Assembly (NCBI GenBank): GCA_025454075.1
Contig: JALOPD010000178.1
Span: 1-7,191 of the forward strand
DNA: 7,191 bases
Source: Desulfobacterales bacterium
Lineage (GTDB): Bacteria; Desulfobacterota; Desulfobacteria; Desulfobacterales; UBA2174_A
Direction: 5' to 3'
Position 1 is the stretch's first letter. Each line of letters begins with the position of its first letter. The notes beneath the pieces are model-generated. The model worked only from the letters and a program-made list of their open reading frames with translations, was not told where the DNA came from and did not search any database. Below, one piece after another: positions 1 to 4,770 of this stretch. The position numbers were made by a program, and so were the translations under genes.

Positions 1-1
1 C

Positions 2-571
2 CGGGTGATCTGCACCTTCCTGGTGGCGCAGCTGCTGAACATGTCCTTCGTGAAACTCATCGGCGGCGCGGTGATCATCTGGATCGCCGTCAAGCTGCTC
101 ACCGAGGGCACCAAAGAAGAGTGCCACGGCAAGGAGTGCAGCAGCGTCTGGCAGGCGCTCTGGATCATCATCGTTGCGGATCTGAGCATGGGCATCGACA
201 ACATGCTCGCCGTCGGCGCCGCCAGCCACGGCAACCTGTTCCTGCTGCTCTTCGGCCTGCTGCTCTCCATCCCGATGGTGGTGTTCATGAGCACCTGGCT
301 CTCCAAGCTCATGGACCGCTACCCGATCATCCTGTGGGTCGGTGCGGCGGTGCTGGGCAAAGTGGGCGGCGAAATGATGATCACCGACCCCTGGGTAAAC
401 GGGCTGCTCAATCCGCCGAAGTGGAGCGAGTACGCTGCGATGGCCTTCTTTGTTGTTTTCGTGTGCGTTGTGAGCAAGTGGCTGATCAACCGCCGCAGGA
501 GCGAGGCTGCCCTTGAGCAAGCGGAGGCCCTGCCGACAGCCGGGGTCCCCGCGAACCCCGAAGCGGCTTGA
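2..571 (+). CDS. TerC family (YjbE-type) integral membrane protein, C-terminal part, 5' end outside the window
   Basis: A TerC-superfamily membrane protein, a family linked to metal-ion (notably Mn2+) export in bacteria; the 'tellurite resistance' name is historical. The frame is open to the left edge, so the GTG at position 5 is an internal Val and roughly the first third of the protein (helices with the first acidic motif) is missing. Visible are 189 residues: a helix with KLIGGAVIIWIAVKLL, a hydrophilic loop, the second conserved motif VADLSMGIDNMLAV (the acidic/amide pair DN is encoded at 197-202), then helices LFLLLFGLLLSIPMVVF and YAAMAFFVVFVCVV, and a charged Ala/Glu-rich tail typical of the C-terminus. 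The loop before the second motif carries CHGKEC, two Cys and a His, which I do not recall as usual in this family. A strong terminator follows the stop. The next gene is another TerC-superfamily member. The family call is firm; the transported ion is inferred. Confidence 0.9.
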   Translation, partial: RVICTFLVAQLLNMSFVKLIGGAVIIWIAVKLLTEGTKEECHGKECSSVWQALWIIIVADLSMGIDNMLAVGAASHGNLFLLLFGLLLSIPMVVFMSTWLSKLMDRYPIILWVGAAVLGKVGGEMMITDPWVNGLLNPPKWSEYAAMAFFVVFVCVVSKWLINRRRSEAALEQAEALPTAGVPANPEAA

Positions 572-593
572 CCGAAACTCGAGCATCACCCCG

Positions 594-632
594 CCGGCGG
601 GAGGAAACGCGTCCTCCCGCCGGTTTTTTATT
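594..632 (+). terminator. Rho-independent terminator of the TerC-family gene
   Basis: Positions 594-605 (CCGGCGGGAGGA) and 612-623 (TCCTCCCGCCGG) form a perfect 12-bp stem with a 6-nt loop, followed at once by six T and then ATT (624-632). It lies 22 bp after the TGA at 569-571 and should separate the TerC gene from the following unit. Confidence 0.93.
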
Positions 633-678
633 CAGGCGGGACGAACGATTCGGGCCGGAGGAAACAACCCTGCGACGG

Positions 679-707
679 TTGACACGGGAAGGCCCGTTTC
701 ATATGTT
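679..707 (+). promoter_or_regulatory. Sigma70-like promoter for the DUF475 operon
   Basis: A perfect -35 box TTGACA (679-684) is followed after exactly 17 bp by TATGTT (702-707), which matches 4 of 6 bases of TATAAT. Transcription would begin near 713, giving a leader of about 100 nt before the ATG at 815. This also argues against the upstream TTG at 707 as a start codon, because it lies within the -10 region. The leader has a possible CGCA/TGCG hairpin (723-726 with 736-739), but I do not recognise a known riboswitch in it. Confidence 0.65.
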
Positions 708-814
708 TGGCCGAAACCGAACCGCATGAACTCCTTGCGTTTTTCGGGATTCACAGGCTCGGTGGGGCCGCCCAATGGCGCGACCCATCCTATTCCGTAG
801 GCGGAAGATTCCTT

Positions 815-1741
815 ATGGACATCACCGGCGCCGTCTTGACCGTCCTGGGGTTGACGGTTTTCGAGTCCATCACCAGTATCGACAACGCCATCATCAATGC
901 CGAAGTCCTGGCCACCATGCAGGCCCGGGCGCGGCGCTGGTTTCTGACGTGGGGCATCGCGATCGCGGTCTTCGGCGTTCGGGGGCTGCTGCCGTGGCTG
1001 ATCGTCTGGGTGATGTCGCCGGGTCTCGACCCCTGGCAGGCGCTCACCGCTACGTTTACGGACGACCCGACCGCCCAGAAGGCCATTCAAGACAGCGCTC
1101 CGATCCTGCTCATCGGCGGCGGGGTCTTTTTCGTTTTCCTGTTTTGCCATTGGCTGTTCCAGGAGCCCAAGAAGTTCGGGCTGCCGGGGGAGGATTTTTT
1201 TGGCCGGCAGGGCGCCTGGTTCTATGCCGTGGTTTCATTGGTTCTGATGCTCATCGTCTGGTTTGCCCTTGAAAGGGACCCCATGCTGGGATTCGGCGCG
1301 GTCGTTGGGTCGACGGCTTTTTTCATCACCCATGGGTTCAAACGCTATGCCGAGTCCCAGGAAGAAAGGCTCCTCCACGACCAGACCTCCATGTCGGACA
1401 TCGCCAAAATCCTCTACCTGGAGGTGATCGACTCCACCTTCTCGATCGACGGGGTGGTGGGGGCCTTCGCCTTCACCTTGTCGGTGCCGCTGATCCTGCT
1501 GGGCAACGGGATAGGCGCCGTTGTCGTGCGGCAACTGACCATCTACAACCTGGAGAAGATCAAACGCTACATCTATCTCAAAAACGGGGCGATGTACTCG
1601 GTGCTGGTTCTCGGGTTCGTCATGCTGGCCCACGGCTTCGGCATCCACATTCCCGAGTGGGCGGCGCCGCTGTCCACCATTGCCATCGTCGGGTATTTTT
1701 TCTGGAAGTCCTGGAAACACGCCACCGCGACCGGTCCATGA
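815..1741 (+). CDS. DUF475 domain-containing integral membrane protein (TerC superfamily)
   Basis: A polytopic membrane protein of the DUF475 family, distantly related to TerC and probably an ion exporter of the inner membrane; the substrate is not known from sequence. From ATG 815 it has 308 residues. The first signature, FESITSIDNAIINAEVL (about 16-32), carries Asp23-Asn24 in helix 1. The second, YLEVIDSTFSIDGVVGAFAF (201-220), holds Glu203, Asp206 and Asp212. These duplicated acidic motifs are the hallmark of the superfamily and probably line the ion path. Several hydrophobic helices lie around 43-66, 96-114, 134-152, 222-238, 260-277 and 286-299. ATG 815 was chosen because GGAAG lies 7 bases upstream and the family motif begins soon after; the frame is open to TTG 707, but that codon overlaps the promoter. 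The stop overlaps the next gene's candidate ATG (ATGA at 1738-1741). Two TerC-superfamily genes next to each other suggest a shared role in metal handling. Confidence 0.9.
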   Translation: MDITGAVLTVLGLTVFESITSIDNAIINAEVLATMQARARRWFLTWGIAIAVFGVRGLLPWLIVWVMSPGLDPWQALTATFTDDPTAQKAIQDSAPILLIGGGVFFVFLFCHWLFQEPKKFGLPGEDFFGRQGAWFYAVVSLVLMLIVWFALERDPMLGFGAVVGSTAFFITHGFKRYAESQEERLLHDQTSMSDIAKILYLEVIDSTFSIDGVVGAFAFTLSVPLILLGNGIGAVVVRQLTIYNLEKIKRYIYLKNGAMYSVLVLGFVMLAHGFGIHIPEWAAPLSTIAIVGYFFWKSWKHATATGP

Positions 1742-1749
1742 CCGGTCGC
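1727..1749 (+). other. Perfect hairpin with the DUF475 stop codon in its loop
   Basis: GCGACCGGT (1727-1735) and ACCGGTCGC (1741-1749) form a perfect 9-bp stem with loop CCATG (1736-1740). The loop and first stem base hold the TGA stop (1739-1741) of the DUF475 gene and the candidate ATG (1738) of the hydrolase. There is no T-run, so it is not a classic terminator. Confidence 0.6.
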
Positions 1750-2607
1750 AGTTTCCCTGGATCGCCCCCCTCGGGTTTCTTGGGTGCAACGAAGGTGAAC
1801 CGATTGGTCAAAGTCATCGCCGGTGCGGTCCTGATCTACGCCGCCTATTGCGCGCTTCTGTTTGTCATGCAGCGGCACATGATCTTCCCGCGTTACATGA
1901 TCCCCGCACCACCACCGCCGGACGTCGAAACCCTGCGCATCGAGCCCTGGTGGCTGGAAACCTCCTTCGGCAAGGTAGAAGCGTGGTATCTGCCGCCGGC
2001 GGCATCTGGAAAACCGGCCCCGGCGGTCATTTTCGGCCACGGCAACGGCGAACTGATCGACTTCTGGCCGGGTGAGCTCCGGCGTTTTTCGGAGATGGGC
2101 ATCGGCCTGCTGTTGGTGGAATACCCCGGCTACGGGCGCTCGGCGGGTTCGCCGTCGCAGGCGAGCATTGCCGAGGCGTTCACCCTGGCCTACGACCGGC
2201 TGGCCGCTCGGCCGGACGTCGACCCCGCGCGCATCGTGCTGTTCGGCCGTTCGCTCGGCGGCGGTGCGGTTTGCGATCTGGCGCTCAAAAGGCCGTCGGC
2301 GGCATTGATCCTGATGTCGTGCTTCGAGAGCGTGAGCGCCTTCGCCGTGCGCTACCTGGCACCCGCATTTCTGATCCGCGACCCCTTCGACAACCTTGCG
2401 GCCGTCCGCCAATACCAGGGCCCCGTGCTGGTCCTCCACGGGAATGCCGACGAGGTGGTGCCCTTCGGCCACGGGCGGGCGTTGCACGCCGCCGCGCAGA
2501 ACGGTAAAATGATCGTGTACGAAGCCGGCCACAACGACTGTCCGCCGGACTGGGCGGTTTTCTGGCGCGACGTGGAAGAATTTATGAAGGCGAATGGAAT
2601 CCGCTGA
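1738..2607 (+). CDS. Membrane-anchored alpha/beta hydrolase (serine hydrolase)
   Basis: An alpha/beta-hydrolase-fold enzyme resembling the ABHD13/ABHD17 (Bem46-like) group, probably an esterase, thioesterase or peptidase on the outer face of the membrane; the substrate cannot be read from the sequence. From ATG 1738 it has 289 residues. A single hydrophobic segment (about 26-44, VIAGAVLIYAAYCALLFVM) forms an N-terminal anchor or uncleaved signal. The oxyanion-strand motif FGHGNG is at 99-104. The nucleophile elbow is GRSLGG with Ser172, the acid is Asp238 in HGNADEVVP, and the catalytic His265 is in EAGHND, so the triad is complete. The start is uncertain: ATG 1738 overlaps the upstream stop and may be used by coupling, but it has no clear ribosome site. 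GTG 1795 (270 residues) or TTG 1804 (267 residues, preceded by GAAGGTG at 1791-1797) would begin just before the anchor and may be the true start. A secretin-like gene follows 25 bp later. Confidence 0.9.
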   Translation: MTGRSFPGSPPSGFLGATKVNRLVKVIAGAVLIYAAYCALLFVMQRHMIFPRYMIPAPPPPDVETLRIEPWWLETSFGKVEAWYLPPAASGKPAPAVIFGHGNGELIDFWPGELRRFSEMGIGLLLVEYPGYGRSAGSPSQASIAEAFTLAYDRLAARPDVDPARIVLFGRSLGGGAVCDLALKRPSAALILMSCFESVSAFAVRYLAPAFLIRDPFDNLAAVRQYQGPVLVLHGNADEVVPFGHGRALHAAAQNGKMIVYEAGHNDCPPDWAVFWRDVEEFMKANGIR

Positions 2608-2619
2608 CGCGGATTCCAT
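2594..2619 (+). other. Perfect hairpin with the hydrolase stop codon in its loop
   Basis: ATGGAATCCGC (2594-2604) and GCGGATTCCAT (2609-2619) form a perfect 11-bp stem with a 4-nt loop, TGAC, that holds the hydrolase stop TGA (2605-2607). The next gene's Shine-Dalgarno (AGGAG, 2622-2626) begins 3 bases after the stem. No T-run follows. It could couple translation of the two genes or set mRNA stability between them. Confidence 0.7.
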
Positions 2620-2632
2620 ATAGGAGAGGGTG

Positions 2633-3469
2633 GTGAAGACTTCATCCCTGGCACGGGGTTTATCGCTCTTTGCGCTGGCAGTCCTTGTGGCGGTGGTTTC
2701 GGTGGAGGCCGCCGTGGAGGTGATTTCGCTCAACTACCGCAGCGCCCCGGAGGTGCTGCCGCTGGTGAAAAGCATGCTTTCGCCCGAGGGCAGGATCTCT
2801 GCCGACGAGCGCACGAACTCCCTCATCATCGTCGACAGCGAGGAGGCCATCGCCCGGGTCAAGCAATCCCTGGCCGTCATCGACGCCCCCGTCCGCCAGG
2901 CGACGGTCCGCGTGCGGTTTCAGGAAAGCGGCCGGCGCGAGGAGCGCTCCGTAACGGGCGGGGGGCAGGTCTCGGGCGACAATTGGTCGGTGTCCACCGG
3001 CCGTAGTCCGGGCACCCACGACGGGGTGGATGTGCGCGCGCAGGAACGCAGCGTGAGCCGCAGCGGGAGCTCGGAATACTTCATCAACGCGCTTTCCGGC
3101 AGCTGGGCTTACATCCGGGTGGGGCAGGACATCCCTTACACGGCGCGCTGGTCGGACCTCTGCCGGCGCTACGGTCGGACGGTCGCTTTCCAGCGGATCG
3201 AAACGGGGTTCGACGTGAAGCCGGTGATTCGCGAAAACATGGCCGACGTGGAGATCGTGCCGCGCATATCCGAAACGGGCACCGGCGGTCGGACGGGCGG
3301 GGTGCGGTTTGCCGAGGCGTCCACCCAGATCCAGGTGCCCTTGGGACAGTGGGTGACCATCGCGGGATCCGATCAAAGCGAAAATGAAGTCCTGCGCGCC
3401 ATCCTGGAGGCCGGCAGCAGCCGGCAGTCGTCCGCCTTGAGCATCCAGCTGTTCGTGGAGGCGCGATGA
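2633..3469 (+). CDS. Exported protein with a secretin N1-type domain (small secretin-like protein)
   Basis: Probably a periplasmic or outer-membrane-associated protein related to type II/III secretion secretins but far shorter (278 residues against roughly 500-700 for pore-forming secretins). A signal peptide (1-26) has basic residues near its start, a hydrophobic core LFALAVLVAVV and a likely cleavage after VEA. Residues about 28-95 match a secretin N1 domain: VISLNYRSAPEVLPLVKSML, then RTNSLIIVDS and a helix ending in IDAP. A Ser/Gly/Arg-rich stretch (about 98-145) follows. The rest (GFDVKPVIRENMADVEIVPR, later VPLGQWVTIAGSD) resembles the last strands of the secretin core. The part that would build a full gated pore is not evident. 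GTG 2633 was chosen over GTG 2630 because AGGAG (2622-2626) is then 6 bases away. No other secretion genes are nearby, so a role in secretion is unproven. Confidence 0.85.
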   Translation: MKTSSLARGLSLFALAVLVAVVSVEAAVEVISLNYRSAPEVLPLVKSMLSPEGRISADERTNSLIIVDSEEAIARVKQSLAVIDAPVRQATVRVRFQESGRREERSVTGGGQVSGDNWSVSTGRSPGTHDGVDVRAQERSVSRSGSSEYFINALSGSWAYIRVGQDIPYTARWSDLCRRYGRTVAFQRIETGFDVKPVIRENMADVEIVPRISETGTGGRTGGVRFAEASTQIQVPLGQWVTIAGSDQSENEVLRAILEAGSSRQSSALSIQLFVEAR

Positions 3470-3499
3470 AGATTTTTTACGATTCCATCAAGCGCAGCC

Positions 3500-3597
3500 C
3501 GGTTATTAAACCGGCGATCAATAAGGGCAAATTCCGGCAACCCATCCGCCTGCGCTTAATCAAGAGTTGGCATATTTGATTGCCGGTTTAATAATCG
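3500..3597 (+). repeat. Long inverted-repeat element, copy 1
   Basis: Arms 3500-3521 and 3576-3597 pair over 22 bp with only two non-Watson-Crick positions. Both are G.U pairs in the + strand RNA (G3502 with U3595, G3516 with U3581), so the + transcript can form a continuous 22-bp stem around a 54-nt loop. The arm core is TATTAAACCGGC / GCCGGTTTAATA. It matches the arms of the element at 6715-6819 apart from the two bases between GCCGG and TAATA. The loop offers alternative partners for the right arm: CCGGCAA (3534-3540) and AATCAA (3558-3563). It lies between the secretin-like gene and the phosphatase. Confidence 0.75.
3567..3595 (+). promoter_or_regulatory. Putative promoter for the histidine phosphatase, inside repeat copy 1
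   Basis: TTGGCA (3567-3572, 5 of 6 to the -35 consensus), a 17-bp spacer and AATAAT (3590-3595, 5 of 6 to the -10 consensus). The -10 box lies in the right arm of the inverted repeat. The predicted start, about 3601-3603, would leave only some 10 nt before the ATG at 3612, a very short leader that may clip the ribosome site; this lowers confidence. Confidence 0.4.
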
Positions 3598-3602
3598 ACC
3601 GA

Positions 3603-3616
3603 GGCATTGCAATGCC
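3603..3616. other. 14-bp perfect palindrome across the phosphatase start codon
   Basis: GGCATTGCAATGCC (3603-3616) is its own reverse complement. It covers part of the ribosome site (GAGG, 3601-3604) and the ATG (3612-3614). As RNA it could form a 5-bp stem with a TGCA loop; as DNA it could be an operator half-site pair. It may also be chance. Confidence 0.45.
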
Positions 3617-4235
3617 CCCTGAAACCACCGTGTGGCTGGTCCGCCACGGCTATGTCCACAACCCGAAAAAGGTCATCTACGGCCGGCTGCCGCGCTTCCG
3701 CCTGAGCGAGCGCGGCGTGCAGGAGGCCCGGGCCGCCGCGCGGATGATGTCTGAAACGGCTCTTCACGCCGCCTACAGCAGCCCGCTGCTGCGGGCCCGC
3801 CAGACGGCGCGGGAGATCCTGGCCTATCATCCGCAGCTCAGGCTCAGGCGGACGCCGCTTCTGAATGAGGTGTTCACGGCGTTCGAGGGCCAATCCAGCC
3901 AAGTGGGGGAGAACCGGCGGGACGATTATTACACCGGCGTGGGGCCGCCCTTTGAGCAGCCGGCGAACATCGTCGGCCGGGTCCTGGCGTTCTTCGAAAA
4001 TGCGCGGCGGCGCCACGCCGGCAAGAACGTGCTGGCCGTCACTCACGGGGACATCATCCTATTCACTACCCTGTGGGCCCGGGGCCTGGCGCCCAGTCCC
4101 GAGAACAAGGCCGACCTGAGCGCCCTCGGATTCAACGGCTACCCCGCCACCGGCTCCCTGACCGCCTTCACCTTCCGCACGGACTCGCCGCACGAGCTCC
4201 CGGACGTCCGCTACCTGCTTCCGAACCGATCCTGA
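3612..4235 (+). CDS. Histidine phosphatase family protein (phosphoglycerate-mutase-like)
   Basis: A branch-1 histidine phosphatase, a cytoplasmic hydrolase of phosphoesters through a phosphohistidine intermediate; the substrate is not evident. From ATG 3612 it has 207 residues, a normal length. The catalytic VRHG motif is at 10-13 (Arg11, nucleophile His12), the second arginine lies in SSPLLRARQTA (56-66), the likely acid Glu86 is in LLNEVFTAFEG, and the second histidine, His145, is in VTHGD. All four catalytic-pocket elements are present. Open frame extends upstream to TTG 3567, but ATG 3612 has GAGG 7 bases before it and the first strand of the fold starts right after it, so the shorter form is preferred. 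The gene follows the secretin-like gene by 142 bp holding repeat copy 1, and its last 25 bp overlap the convergent DUF1850 gene. Confidence 0.92.
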   Translation: MPPETTVWLVRHGYVHNPKKVIYGRLPRFRLSERGVQEARAAARMMSETALHAAYSSPLLRARQTAREILAYHPQLRLRRTPLLNEVFTAFEGQSSQVGENRRDDYYTGVGPPFEQPANIVGRVLAFFENARRRHAGKNVLAVTHGDIILFTTLWARGLAPSPENKADLSALGFNGYPATGSLTAFTFRTDSPHELPDVRYLLPNRS

Positions 4236-4765
4236 AAAAACGCCCACGCCTCGCCGAAGCTCCCCTTCAGCCGAGGGCGCCGGGCGTCGAGAACCACCGC
4301 CCCCCCGAAACCCGCTTCCTGCTTGAGATGCAAGAGACGTCCGTCGATGGACAGCCGTGGGTCGCCGATCTCCCCGATGCGGAAAACCGCGTGCGTGAGC
4401 GGGCGGGACAGGCCTTCGACGTGAAAGGCCCCGCCCGTGTGATACAAATCGTCGAGGTCTTCAGGCCGGGCCTTCGGCGGCGGCGGGCCGTTCGGGTCGG
4501 CAAAGGTGACTTCGGTGAGGTCGAGGCGGCCGTGCCTGGCGGCGAAGACTTCGGTGACCATCAGGCCGAAGAGGGAGTTTTTCCAGGAGAGGACGATTTC
4601 CCGGTCGTGTTCCAGGCGGCCGGCGTAGATCAACCGCCCGGAGCCGGCCTCGGTGAGTTCGAGCCAGGTGGACTCCCCCGGGCCGGAGGCCCGCAGGCAC
4701 AGCCACAGGGCCGCTAATAGCAGCAGCCCGCCTGTCGCAAGACCCAAGACCCGTCGGCGACCCAT
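4211..4765 (-). CDS. DUF1850 domain-containing protein, TRAP-transporter associated
   Basis: A small membrane-anchored protein of the DUF1850 family, which is commonly encoded beside TAXI-type TRAP transporter genes; its biochemical role is unknown to me. It has 184 residues from the ATG at 4763-4765. Residues about 6-24 (VLGLATGGLLLLAALWLCL) form an N-terminal membrane segment or signal. The family core includes IVLSWKNSLFGLMVTEVF (57-74), the usual 'W-x-N/H-S ... E' pattern, and LDLTEVTF (81-88). A run of four prolines (94-97) follows. The start lies 5 bp after the permease stop, pointing to a single transcript; the frame is open further upstream, but that part overlaps the permease and is Pro/Gly/Arg-rich shadow sequence. 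The 3' end overlaps the opposite-strand phosphatase by 25 bp. Confidence 0.82.
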   Translation of the reverse strand: MGRRRVLGLATGGLLLLAALWLCLRASGPGESTWLELTEAGSGRLIYAGRLEHDREIVLSWKNSLFGLMVTEVFAARHGRLDLTEVTFADPNGPPPPKARPEDLDDLYHTGGAFHVEGLSRPLTHAVFRIGEIGDPRLSIDGRLLHLKQEAGFGGAVVLDARRPRLKGSFGEAWAFFQDRFGSR

Positions 4766-4770
4766 CCGGT

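Noticed and set aside
707..814. N-terminal extension of the DUF475 protein from a TTG at 707
   Set aside because: The TTG overlaps the -10 region of a good promoter, the extra 36 residues look non-conserved and Pro/Arg-rich, and ATG 815 has a ribosome site and directly precedes the family motif.
713..814. yybP-ykoY-type Mn2+ riboswitch in the DUF475 leader
   Set aside because: Expected because of the TerC-type gene, but I could not see the conserved GGGGAGUA-type start or the rest of its core, so I do not call it. An Rfam search would settle it.
1573..2733. 386-residue minus-strand frame across the hydrolase gene
   Set aside because: It is antisense to a hydrolase with an intact catalytic triad, and its translation is charged and without recognisable domains.
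3500..3597. Integron attC site or CRISPR-like unit
   Set aside because: There is no GTTRRRY/RYYYAAC core pair, no integrase and no repeated direct unit with regular spacers. The two related elements are single inverted repeats about 3.2 kb apart.
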